A stretch of 64,000 nucleotides of DNA from contig NC_085131.1 in the NCBI RefSeq assembly GCF_030269925.1, positions 11,579,501 through 11,643,500 on the forward strand, read 5' to 3'. The position numbers and the translations under genes are program-made. The notes below the pieces were generated by a model that did no database searches, was not told where the DNA came from, and worked only from the letters and a program-made list of their open reading frames with translations. This stretch comes from Bombyx mori. Its lineage: Eukaryota > Arthropoda > Insecta > Lepidoptera > Bombycidae. This document shows, in pieces, positions 53,945 through 63,831 of this stretch; position 1 is the stretch's first letter; the number at the start of each line of letters is the position of its first letter.

Positions 53945-54426
53945 AATTCGTCGTCATGGCCTAAAGGATAAATAAATAATAAATAGGGGTATACTTGTAT
54001 CGAGCGAGTACAATTTTTTCTAATGAAATACGTAATTAGCTCATGTTCGTGAATTACTTTTACAATGACGGAATTAAGATCTTAAGAACGAAACCCGCAA
54101 AATTGTTATTTTCCCAGTACTTACTATATAATTGAGATATAGATGACAAGCCTCAATGACCGTCTTGTTTATGAGTGATTTACTGGTGGTAGGACTTCGT
54201 GTGAGTCCGCGCGGGTAGGTACCACCACCCCGCCTATTTCGGCCGTGAAGCAGTAATGCGTTTCGGTTTGAAGGGTGGGGCAACCGTTGTAACTATACTG
54301 AGACCTTAGAACTCATTTCTTAAGGTTTGTGGCGGCATATACGTTATAGATGTCTATGGGCTCCGGTAACCACTTGGCACCAGGTGAGCAGTGAGCTCGT
54401 CCACCAATCTATGCAATAAAAAAATA
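53945..54426 (+). mobile_element. Bm1-like SINE, near full length
   Basis: Head region GTCGTCATGGCCTAAAGGAT (A-box), then a diverged middle (TTTTTCTAATGAAATACG, GAAACCCGCAAAATTG), the body from ACTGGTGGTAGGACTTCG and the A-tail at 54417. The B-box part is poorly preserved. Confidence 0.78.
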
Positions 54427-54934
54427 TCTAAAAAAATATTTTTTGCATACTCTTATTGGCGGCAAGCTGAATTGATAGAAAAAGGTCTTACTTTCCTATA
54501 TGATCTGGGAAGTGCCTTAAAAATCACTGCAAAAATATGTTAGTTTTTCGTGTAGGTTTTTCATTGTTACCCTTTTTTGGGTCTAGCTCCCTCAGTCCGG
54601 AAACAAAACATACGATTATTAACTCCATTTCCAAAAAAAAAAAACTAACTTTTACCAACAAAAAAGGCCTCTAAATTCTTATTAATAAACGCTACATTTC
54701 TACATCTAAGTAATGAATACATGCGCCCTTATGCTTCGATTATCCGTGTATGTAAGGCCAGCCGGATAAAATATTCAAAACGTACACTGCCCGGCTCGCT
54801 AATAAACTCATTAGGGAAGGCCAACACGCAATTAGCCGGATCTCTTCATACATCTTATGTACGAGGTTTTTAATCAAATGAGGCAGGCTATCTGTTTCTA
54901 GTGTCGCCTTCTGCATGTTTCTTTTGTAATTTTA
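54427..54934. other. Unassigned sequence
   Basis: Nothing recognised. Confidence 0.35.
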
Positions 54935-55235
54935 CTAGCTGACCCTGTAGACTTCGTAGTGCCTCAATCTATAAATAAAAACCTAAGCTTTTGTATAAAA
55001 TATACTTAAAAAAAACAAAAGGAATCCGTCCGACGGGAGACACATCAAAGGGAAAACAAAATTGTGATTTTTATTTACTTCCGAGCATTTTCATATTTAT
55101 TGAAACATTTTAAACCTTCTTTGGACTTCCACAAATAGCTCAAGACCAAAATTAGCCAAATCGGTCCAGCCGTTCTCGAGTTTTAGCGAGACTAACGAAG
55201 AGCAATTCATTTTTATATATAGATAGATAGATAGA
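54935..55235 (-). mobile_element. Helitron (family E) with GATA expansion at its 5' end
   Basis: CTAGCTGACCCTGTAGACTT at the left, GAGACTAACGAAGAGCAATT and ATATATAGATAGATAGATAG at the right. The terminal TCTA has expanded into a short (GATA)n tract. Confidence 0.84.
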
Positions 55236-55249
55236 TTAGTTTGTAGGGA

Positions 55250-55352
55250 TTTAACGACGAATGGAAGATCTTTCACCGAGCGAATGATATTGCTCGATAT
55301 ACCGACGGCCCAAATGTTGTTGTTTGGAACTTGTGCGGAGCACTTATTGAAT
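55250..55352 (-). repeat. Family H interspersed repeat, copy 4, partial
   Basis: The complement carries CACAAGTTCCAAACAACAAC, TTTGGGCCGTCGGTATATCG, and GAAAGATCTTCCATTCGTCG. Confidence 0.65.
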
Positions 55353-55359
55353 TTCTTTT

Positions 55360-55970
55360 TTTGCTCGTTTTCTTTTTCTTCTCTTTTTTTCTTTTCTCCT
55401 TTCGTCTTTTCTTTTTTTTTTTCTTTTTCTTAACTCACGGTCCAACTGGTATAAAGTGGTTTTCGACTACATACACATAAACAACTATAGCGAATAATAT
55501 ATGTTATATATATCGAATAGCATAGACATCAACAATGTAAATACGGTTAATTTTGCCAAAATCAATCATACGTCCCCTTTTGATGGGTGATAAAGACGCT
55601 GCGGCTTCGAATTCATTTCTCCAATTTTTCTCCAGGCTTTTGACGATGATTAGTAATAATGATTTAAAAGTACCCACTATTTAGGTTTGATTCAAGTTAT
55701 AGTCTGTCAGCTCCGGTTGTGGAGAGCATCTTATTGTCCTCCGTAGCTTAATAGGTCTACGGTGATCGAACACAATGAAATGGTTCATTTTAGAGCTACT
55801 ATCAAATTTGTCCTTTGGGCTGTCAGACCATTGTCTTGATTAAAAAGATGTCAGAACAAAATGAAATGACGTGAAAACAACAAACAAAATATTTCATAAC
55901 AGACCTACCTACCTAGCTTTGATTTAAAATACATTGGAATTCGGAAATATACAAACGCCAGATATATTTT
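55360..55970. other. Pyrimidine tract, decayed SINE scrap, unassigned DNA
   Basis: 55365-55435 is T/C only apart from a few bases. 55435-55470 weakly resembles the Bm1 tail (AACTCACGGTCCAACTGG). The rest is unassigned. Confidence 0.35.
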
Positions 55971-56069
55971 TTTGGAGTTTACTCCTTAAGAATCGATTTA
56001 CATATATAGGCCCGGGGTATGAAAATTATGGGGACCAAAATCGTACTAGAGAGTATAGCATGTCACACG

Positions 56070-56220
56070 AAATGCGTTATGCGCCTGATTGGCTCCTGAT
56101 TGCGTGATGCGTGCGCGCGCCAATCAGGAGCCAACGCGCGGCCGCGTTATCGCAGGTGACGCCGGGCTGCTGCGCCGGCAGTCCGCCACAAAGCCTCGTA
56201 CTGATCGCGCGTTTCTCTCA
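56070..56220. promoter_or_regulatory. CpG-rich segment with inverted CCAAT boxes
   Basis: TTGGCTCCTGATTG (56088) and CAATCAGGAGCCAA (56120) are perfect complements around a GC-rich loop. Both hold a CCAAT box. CpG is frequent up to 56200, unlike the rest of the window. A promoter or an LTR fits; no transcript is visible. Confidence 0.4.
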
Positions 56221-56529
56221 TTATTGTATTTTCATATATTTGTTAGTCGTTTGTTTTGTGTCTCGTTAATTTGTTAATAATCTGTAGTGTATCGTGTTGT
56301 CGTAATATAGAACTATTTCTCGTATTGTTTCGTTTAATTTACCGACATCGTTTTGCTTGTGGCCGGACGCCGTTCGGGTTCGATTCCTGAACGTATCAAC
56401 TGTTAGTGGGTTGATACCCGAATATAACCCGCTACAAATCATTTATTAATAAAGCTTATTAAATATAAACAATTCCTTCTATCAGTGAATGGACAACTTA
56501 TATATTAATTGTAAAAGTGAATTATATAG
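56221..56529. other. Unassigned; tRNA-like B-box and inverted repeat
   Basis: GTTCGGGTTCGATTCCTGAAC (56372 region, in two adjoining parts) has a B-box-like core in a 6-bp stem. GGGTTGATACCCG follows. ATTAATAAAGC at 56455 is a possible polyadenylation signal on the plus strand. Confidence 0.35.
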
Positions 56530-56535
56530 ACTTAC

Positions 56536-56600
56536 TTAATTACCGCATCCACGTGTTCCGCAACTCCCGGATCATTCTCACTAGAATACGTAACTTCCAT
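56536..56600 (-). CDS. Possible first coding exon
   Basis: On the minus strand ATG at 56600 opens a 21-codon frame (MEVTYSSENDPGVAEHVDAV) up to a strong splice donor consensus AA|GTAAGT at 56535. A TATAAATATAAA string lies about 40 bp upstream of the ATG. I do not recognise the peptide. It could start a host gene or a transposase gene whose other exons lie elsewhere; the frame closes at the donor if unspliced. Confidence 0.3.
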
Positions 56601-56639
56601 ATTTTACTGTATTCAACTGACACAAATTTATATTTATAT

Positions 56640-57659
56640 CCAGTAAACTCCAGTCGTGCGTCGGAGCGGACACACACACTTTTTTTTTAATAGATTTTAT
56701 GACCTAGTAACTAAGACCATGTCTTATTTTAATTTATATTCATATTTTTATGAAAAATGATATTATGGAGTGAAATGAAATGAAGATGATTAATTTGAGA
56801 CATTAATCAACTGACATGAAATTAAATGAAATGAAATGGGATGAAATATAATCTCAGTAAAATGATGGTCATTTACTAAGATTTTTTCAGTGGACTTTTT
56901 GGAGGATCCCGAGAAGTTACGTCCAGCAGCTTTGTTTCATTTTCCCACATTTGTGCACTTTCACAGACATTAAACAGTTAATAAACCACCATTATTACAC
57001 ATTTGAACCCGAAGAAACACTAAATAGACAAAATAAAACAAATCACACAACTTCACTCCTCGCGTTCCCGCCAAAAAGTCAACGCCAAATATTAGAGCCC
57101 AATGTTGCCAGTATTGAGAATAGGAGATATCATACATATACCAAACAATTAGATAATGTTAATTCTCGGAATTTTAAACTCCACCATATTGTTTCTTTCG
57201 GTGACCAAAATGTTATTTGCGGACGATAAAATCTTTCAACGCTTGCAGGAAATAAATATCGTAATTATAGCAGCAATGTAAACTAAAACACTTAAGTATT
57301 TCGTACTTAGAGGTAATTTAGATTATAATTAATGATTTATAATATTTAAATAACCATGCCGTTGACCCGTACCTTTTTAATAGCCCAGCTAAATAAAAAA
57401 ATATTAGAATAAAACTGTTAAATTTTAAAGCAAATACACATACAATTGTTGTAAATATTAAATAGAGTCACAAAACAATAAAGCAACCCTATTATTGTGA
57501 CGTACTGTTTCAAACTCAAAGTGACCTCAATTTTGATCTCGGAGATGACACTTTGTAAACCAGTTGACTGTTGAAATTGTTTTAAATAATTACACAACTA
57601 TAAATATATCAAATTATGTGTGGCCCGCGATTTCACTCGTGCTTAATTTGTATTTTTAA
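56640..57659. other. Unassigned, with TGAAA microsatellite
   Basis: 56770-56850 is rich in ATGAAA units. 56885-57240 (GAGAAGTTACGTCCAGCAGC and onward) has the look of a lepidopteran repeat I cannot name; the 92-aa frame within it has no motif. The rest is AT-rich. Confidence 0.35.
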
Positions 57660-57945
57660 ATTAATGAACACATTGCGTCAGATAAATAAATAAATAAATA
57701 TTTATTAACAATCACGCCACGTTAACTGGTCCCGTGATAAGTTCGTAAAGAACTTGTGTTACAGGTACCAGATAACGGAAATAAATGTAAGATTTTTATT
57801 ATACACATACATATATTTAATATACATCCATAACCCTGGAAAATACATTTATATTTATCATACAAATATCTTCCCTTGGCGGGATTCGAACCCGCGACCC
57901 CCTTGTGTAGTGACCATGTCACTTACCACTACACCAGACGGCCGT
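57660..57945 (-). mobile_element. tRNA-derived SINE (second family), minus copy
   Basis: Complement of 40926-41170: the head GGCGGGATTCGAACCCGCG...CACTACACCAGACGGCCG and the full body through to an (AAAT)n end at 57684. The tRNA-like head is perfectly readable, including both promoter boxes. Confidence 0.86.
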
Positions 57946-58652
57946 TAAAATATAATTATGTAGATCGTTCCGTTGCTGCCTAAAAGAATGACAAACCAAC
58001 ACGTTTCATTATTCTCCTTTTTTTTCTTGTAAATGATGGAAAGAAATGTTTCTATTATTTTTTTATTGATAACCCTATTCAATTTTTGGTAAACCACAAA
58101 TATCTTTACCAACCACCGTCTATTTTTCAACATGACACAATATTTGTCTTCTGCACTAGCGCACATCTTCAAATAGGATCCAAGAGACCGAACTAAGATT
58201 TTCCTTGTTTCTAAATGGTAAGACGAATGGTATTCTCGTTGCCGTGAACCTCTGGTATTATTCAGTAAAGTAAATAGGTAAATAACATGTAAATGAAACA
58301 TAAAAATTTTATTACAATTCTGTGAATAGAGCATTTTTGTTAATACTGAGCAAAATAAAAGATATAAAAAGATAGACCGTGAATAGCATAGCAACCCACG
58401 CAAAATCATGTTATATCAGTTTAGACAGTGAATTACCATAAAATTTTCGCGATTTTTATTTTCGTATTGAAAATAATATATGGATAAATCTAGAAATACG
58501 TAATTATGAACTACTTTTTAGGTGTTTATCCAAATTTATGTTTGGCTATGTAAAAGACTAATACATACAATACATCGAAACTAGTGTTCGCTCTGTCAAT
58601 TAAAATTTGACATTAATCACTGACGCCTCGTGATTTTAATTCTCGCTCCAAA
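57946..58652. other. Unassigned; 154-aa minus frame
   Basis: 57945-58409 is open for 154 codons on the minus strand, with no domain recognised and a start outside any promoter context. It is AT-rich and probably chance, though it is the longest unexplained frame in the window. Confidence 0.35.
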
Positions 58653-59072
58653 TCTATATATTAATACGTGAAGCAAAAACGTTGTATCCCTTTTATACAA
58701 AAATTGCGCGGACGGAGGAGTATGAAATTTTCCACACTTATAGAGAATATAGAGAAGAAGTGCACAATGCTAATATTTTTTCAAAATAATGCATAAAAGA
58801 TACATTAAATCAATAAAGAAAACATTACACACACTACATACCATGTATTTGACGCACACACGCATGCATACTATTTATTGTCAAACTTTTGTTCTTCACG
58901 TCTGTGGTCAAATTGAAAATAGATTAAATATTGTTTGTCTTTATTAATATTTTTTATAGAGTAGCCTTGGCGAAATTTGTGACTATAGAAGTATAAAATA
59001 CAATCATAATAGTGTACAAACTTACAATTCCAATTAATTATAGTCGAATTTCGACTACTGCGGGACCACTAG
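58653..59072 (+). mobile_element. Helitron (family C), full length
   Basis: A-TCTATATATTAATACGTG at the start, the hairpin and CTAG-T at the end (59069-59072). 420 bp, the cleanest copy of the family here; useful as its reference. Confidence 0.92.
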
Positions 59073-59456
59073 TATTTTGAAAAATATGATATGATATTTC
59101 AATTTTTTTTATTGATTGCAAGCTTGGCAATAGCTAATTAAAAAAAATTTAGTCTGTTTTTCACATATAAGAAAAAACGGTAGACCCACTTAATGAGTTT
59201 GTCTTTGGCTATTTTTATACATACTAAGAAATTGATATTCATGGCCTCTTTGATTCGCTTGTTTTCTTGCGTATTGCTATACATTTTCATTATAAATACA
59301 TAAATTAAATTTACCTAACATCGTCTGTTGTATAACTCTAGAATGAGTTTCGAACTTTTTAATAAAATCATTTTGTTTGGAATGTGTATGGCTAATAAGC
59401 ACTGATGTCTTCTAATTATTGATTTGAGTTAATTCATTGTTTTATTATTATTATTT
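59073..59456. other. Unassigned sequence
   Basis: Nothing recognised. Confidence 0.35.
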
Positions 59457-59560
59457 CAGCGACAGTTGAACGAGCTCACGGCCCACCCGGTGTTAAGTGG
59501 TTACCGGACGCGATAGTAATTTTGACGTCGTTTGCTGTCGCCTACCTTGATGCTTGAAGT
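59457..59560 (-). mobile_element. Bm1-like SINE, decayed tail
   Basis: GACAGTTGAACGAGCTCACG, GCCCACCCGGTGTTAAGTGG, then diverged sequence. The T-run is lost. Confidence 0.65.
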
Positions 59561-59676
59561 GAAACTCTTAATTTTATTATATGCTGGCTGTTATCTATTC
59601 TTCTTCTTCGCATGATTGCTTTGGGACATAAACCTTTAAAGTACTTAGCAGTAAAACGCATACATCCTCCTCTTAT

Positions 59677-59879
59677 TACTGGTGGTAGGACGTCTTGTGA
59701 GTCCGCACGGGTAGGTACCACCACCCTGCCTATCTCTGCCGTGAAGTAATGCGGTTTGACGAGCGGATAGGTCGTTGTACTGTTAAAACTGAGACTTTAC
59801 AGCTCTTATCTATGCGCTCCGGTAACCACTTAACACCAGATGGGCCATAAGCTCGTCCACCAATCTAAGCAATAAAAAA
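59677..59879 (+). mobile_element. Bm1-like SINE, internally deleted variant
   Basis: ACTGGTGGTAGGACGTCTTG to AATCTAAGCAATAAAAAAT. It lacks the GTGGGTGGCGCATTTACG part. TTGTACTGTTAAAACTGAG marks the variant subfamily. Confidence 0.85.
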
Positions 59880-60442
59880 TAAACTACATTTTATTCAAAC
59901 TCTAGAATCGACAAGTGGACGTCATAGTACAATAAAGCACCAACCACGATGAGATGAGATGAAATTCATCTAGTTAAATATATCACAGAATATATTATAT
60001 GCTTGAGCTACAACGTTATTTAGTTAACTCTAAGCGGATAATGAAATAATTTAATTCATAACATAGGGGAGAACCCAATTCACTAATAATTTCATAATAT
60101 TATCTAAGTTTTGGATTGACAATTTGAAGGTGTTATACAAATTAAGTTCTGTACAAATCAGAACGATAAAACAGTCTTATTACAATGAAATACAATGCGT
60201 ATAACATATTATTGTTGATACAAAAATATCGAAAATCACAACCTTGAGACGCGGCTCAAGCCTCAAATTTACCCATTGCATCGGTATTCAAACGTCGACT
60301 TTTATATAACAACCTATTCGTTCATGACCACGAAAACTGTATTCGAAACAAATAATATTAAATCGTAAAAGTATTTTTAAATATGTCTATGACTCGCGAA
60401 AACTGGAAAAATACAATTAAGTGTAAAAGTATTTTTAGACTA
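59880..60442. other. Unassigned sequence
   Basis: Nothing recognised. Confidence 0.35.
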
Positions 60443-60577
60443 GCGCTATAACGTGTCCTTTTTCAAACAAAACTTGCTTCACTACTCAGCTGTAGACAGC
60501 AACTTGGCTATGCCGCTGGCATTACTGACATTCCAAAGGGATGGTAACCCCTCATCATCAGGTGGGCCGCATGCCCG
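60443..60577 (+). mobile_element. Family B LINE 3' end, left part, split by an RTE piece
   Basis: GCGCTATAACGTGTCCTTTT through ATCAGGTGGGCCGCATGCCC. More diverged than the copies at 87 and 36564. It resumes at 60769. Confidence 0.82.
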
Positions 60578-60768
60578 TTCATCATCAGCCCGTATCTCTC
60601 CACTGCTGGATGTAGGCCTCTCCCATAGTCCGCCACAATGAACGATCCTCCACCTTCCGCATCCAATCTTTTCCAGCATATCGCTGCAAGTCATCGGTCC
60701 AACGGGCAAGGGGACGCCCAACGCTGCGCTTACCTGTACGCAGTCTCCAGTTCAGAACACGTCTGCTC
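60578..60768 (-). mobile_element. RTE-like LINE 3' end inserted in a family B LINE
   Basis: On the minus strand GKRSVGRPLARWTDDLQRYA, GKDWMRKVEDRSLWRTMGEA, YIQQWRDTG-stop, then a GATGATG end. It is flanked by CCCGTTC (60571-60577 and 60767-60773), a 7-bp target duplication. Confidence 0.85.
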
Positions 60769-60800
60769 CCGTTCGTCTACCCACAAAGGCAATGAAAAAA
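60769..60800 (+). mobile_element. Family B LINE 3' end, right part
   Basis: CGTTCGTCTACCCACAAAGG then CAATGAAAAAAA. Completes the copy begun at 60443. Confidence 0.82.
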
Positions 60801-61456
60801 AATGCCTATATTCTGTACCAAACGAATTTCTACCTATGATAACGAAATAAAAATGAATTTAGCTTAGAAGATAAGCGCGAACCAACAAACCGATAAATAC
60901 ACAGACAACAACGCTAACAAACGTTGATTTATATTTCATTAGTCTTCTTTGATTACACCCTTTCTAATTAATTGAATACCTTCTACGCTTAATCCTACTG
61001 TTTGTATAAAAACATTTTTACGTAATTAAATAGCAAACAACCGAACATACAATATTCATAATATTGGTTTATATTACGTAATGTTTAAGCCAATGCGAAT
61101 GCAAATTGTTCTCAGAGACGTGATTTCAAATGTTGGGAGATCGAGATGGAACTTGGAATAGATGGAATTTGAAACAGCACGCGAGGCAGTTTCCTTGTTT
61201 CGTTGAGGAAATTGATTTTTTTAATCCTACCGTCAAACTTTGTTTGGCTGGTCGAACCATTTCTCCACGTTCCAATGTTCTAAGAGGCTCTAATTTGTTC
61301 CGGCTGTGAAATTGTTACGTCACCATGATTAATTACTTTAAGGTCTGCATGAATACTCTTTGCTTTTGTTTACGATGTGTGGATCATCTTTAACGAAATA
61401 TGTTACTACGGAGTCGTGTCGTGATTTTGCAAGGCACGTTCACGATTTCAATGAAG
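60801..61456. other. Unassigned sequence
   Basis: Nothing recognised. Confidence 0.35.
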
Positions 61457-61603
61457 TTTTTTTATTGCTTTCGTAGGACGAAGAGCATACGCCCCCCCCT
61501 CCCTCCTGATGGTAAATGGTTACCGTCGCTTATGGACGTCAGCAATGCCAGGGGCACAACCAATTCGGTGATTATCTTTGAGTACTCTCCGCAAGCTTCG
61601 TTT
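61457..61603 (-). mobile_element. Family B LINE 3' end, cut by an LTR element
   Basis: TTTATTGCTTTCGTAGGACG, GTCAGCAATGCCAGGGGCAC, and GAGTACTCTCCGCAAGCTTC correspond to the end of the coding region and the 3' UTR. It stops where the LTR starts at 61604. Confidence 0.82.
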
Positions 61604-61818
61604 TGTTATACTGGACTTTGAAAAACTCTTTTTAAAAAAGATTTTATTCACTTTGAAGATACAAAATTCTACTTAGAAAGAGTGTGGCTCATAGTAACGA
61701 CGCAGAGTGACTGACTTCGAGCCAACGGGGCTCTAGTATATGTTAGGCCGGAAAGTGCTGCTAGAGGCACTTTTCGGTCTTAGGTAAATTAATTAATATA
61801 CTAGTTAATATTATAACA
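61604..61818 (-). mobile_element. 3' LTR of an errantivirus-like element
   Basis: 215 bp read on the minus strand, from TGTTATAATATTAACTAG to CCAGTATAACA; the ends TGTTATA/TATAACA are inverted repeats. A polypurine tract (AAAAGGGGGA, 61821-61830) lies next to it on the env side. GTGAATAAAATC near 61650 is a polyadenylation signal. The other LTR is outside the window, so the target duplication cannot be tested. Confidence 0.82.
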
Positions 61819-61820
61819 GC

Positions 61821-61830
61821 TCCCCCTTTT
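61821..61830 (-). promoter_or_regulatory. Polypurine tract
   Basis: AAAAGGGGGA on the minus strand, two bases before the LTR. It is the expected primer site for plus-strand DNA synthesis. Confidence 0.8.
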
Positions 61831-61884
61831 AAGCGAAAACTTACGGCTTTCCGAAGTTTTCGATGATTATTTTAATATAAAGTT

Positions 61885-63694
61885 TTAATGGATTCTTATT
61901 CGCGGTTGGGTATTTAGTTGAATATTTTCTTGTGGGGGTGTGTTTATTTGCGTCGTGTTTTCGTTTGGTTTAGATTTACGCACAAAAGCCACGCACTTTC
62001 TATGACAAAAATAATAACATATAAAAATAACAAATAGTATTACAAATAAGTATGTGACAATGGAATGGGGAGTGCTTATCGAAATAGATTCGTTCTGAGA
62101 TTTTAAATGTTTTAAGGTTTGTAGCATGTTATCAGCTTTGTTGATTATTTGGTCTAAATTATTCGATTCTAAGTTATGCAGTCCTATAATAGATTCGGTA
62201 TAATTATAATTTTCAAACACTGCTGGGTTACAACATGTATCGTTTACTAAATTGAATTCTGAGTGTATGTGACTGAATTTATATTCAGGATAACTTTTAC
62301 TTATTAATTTTATGTTTTTGCAGAATCCAGTGCAGTTTGGTTTCAGGGATAATATGCCTGTTCCTGAAACTATATATTCGGTAGTTTCGTCTGTGCACTC
62401 AATGTTGAGTTTAGTGGGTTCAGATAGTGTGAAGACCCATCTATTATTATTTAAGGATTGCCATATATTGGCATGGCCGTATAAAAATTTAGTTTTACAC
62501 TGTTTCGGAAGTGATTTCAAGACTTTTGTCATTATTTCTGTTTCACAAATGGGGTAGTCTTGTATGTCTATTTCATCTAATTGTTTACAAATATGAGTTT
62601 CCTTATTAATAGATTTACATTTAGAAAGATTATCGAGTTTAAGATACTTCGATTTTCTCTGATTTAAGGCCACATAAGAACATGTAGGTAGTATTAGTGC
62701 AAAAGATTTGGATGTTACATTATGGGGTACTGGTATAGGTACTGTCTTATACAAAGTATAAGTATCAATGAGTACTAGAGGAATTTTAAGACTAAATATA
62801 AGCTTATTTTCTAAAATACATGTAATAATTTCCGAGAGATTTATAAGTACATATATGTTTTCTAATTCTAAACTTACAGCTAATTCCGAATATCTAGGTA
62901 GATATTTAACATTGTTAACAAGGTCATAATACAAATCTTTGGGTGTTATGACTGATGGATGTAGCGTATTGGTTTTTGAAAACAAAATTGAGTTTATGAT
63001 GTCTTCTAGTTTATAGGACAAGTTTAACATATTTGATTGAATAACATTTATCATGTCATGTATTGTAGATTTAAACAACAAGGCATTACTTGCCTTTGTT
63101 AGGTTTTTAATACTGGAAGATAGGTTTTCAATCATTTTGTTTAATTTATGTTCATTAGTGTTGATTTCAATTATGGATTCGTTGAGTGTTATAATTGCCG
63201 ACTTGGAGATAAGGATATTTTCTTTTATCAAATCTAGAGTTTTTCTATTATTATCTTTAAGTATTTGAATGGCTTTATTATACCTTATAGCATCATTCTC
63301 ATCCATGGTGCCTATTATATGTTTAAGAATAGTGCCGATGCCGGAAATCCACGCAGACCTCTTTGATTTACTTTGGATAAGATGAGAAATGGCATGGTAG
63401 TCCCTTGAGATATCATTGAACATAGATAAAAGGGGCATGAACATATTCTCGCACTCTAGGTCGTCAACCACATTGTTTTTAGTACAGAAGTATCTGGCTG
63501 AATGCAAAACCGTCTGAATGTTATCTATATGGGGTTTAATGTAGTCTATGTCCATTGGTACTAATACATGTAAATAATCACTAATTAACCTAACAGATCC
63601 CGAGGGATTAAAGTAGATGCCAGGGCTTTTCGTAATTTGTTCGATATTGGTAATTTCTCGAGTGCGTGATAGGCCTTGACATGGTGCCGACAGG
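61885..63694 (-). CDS. env: Envelope glycoprotein of an errantivirus-like element
   Basis: An open frame from a splice acceptor (TTCTCTTACAG ending at 63695) to a stop at 61885, about 602 codons. The first ATG in frame is at 63555, but conserved-looking sequence precedes it (CQGLSRTREI, GIYFNPSGSVRL), so translation probably starts in an upstream exon, as for other errantiviruses whose env is made from a spliced RNA. From the ATG: KSKR at residues 63-66 resembles a furin site and is followed by SAWISGIG, a fusion-peptide-like stretch; heptad-like helices to about 190; a Cys-rich region at 300-460; a membrane span at about 497-517 (hydrophobic, ending YYFC); a 39-residue Gln/Asn/Pro-rich tail. 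The order matches the baculovirus F-type Env family. It would act at the membrane. No stop or frameshift is seen. Confidence 0.88.
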
Positions 63695-63705
63695 CTGTAA
63701 GAGAA
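63684..63705 (-). promoter_or_regulatory. Candidate env splice acceptor
   Basis: Pyrimidine tract and AG (TTCTCTTACAG) on the minus strand. The open env frame continues from here to the stop. A stop codon 8-9 codons further upstream (about 63721) shows that the frame cannot extend far into the intron. Confidence 0.7.
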
Positions 63706-63831
63706 TGTATTTATTATTATTTATGTTTTACGATAAATGTTTTTAACTTAAAGGCTACTGAGTTAAGTTATACTAGAGAGGAAATAAAACTAATAAAATA
63801 GTTAATCATATTAATTACACAATCATACTTA

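Noticed and set aside
62312..63268. Plus-strand frames of 71-81 aa
   Set aside because: Antisense shadows of the env frame.
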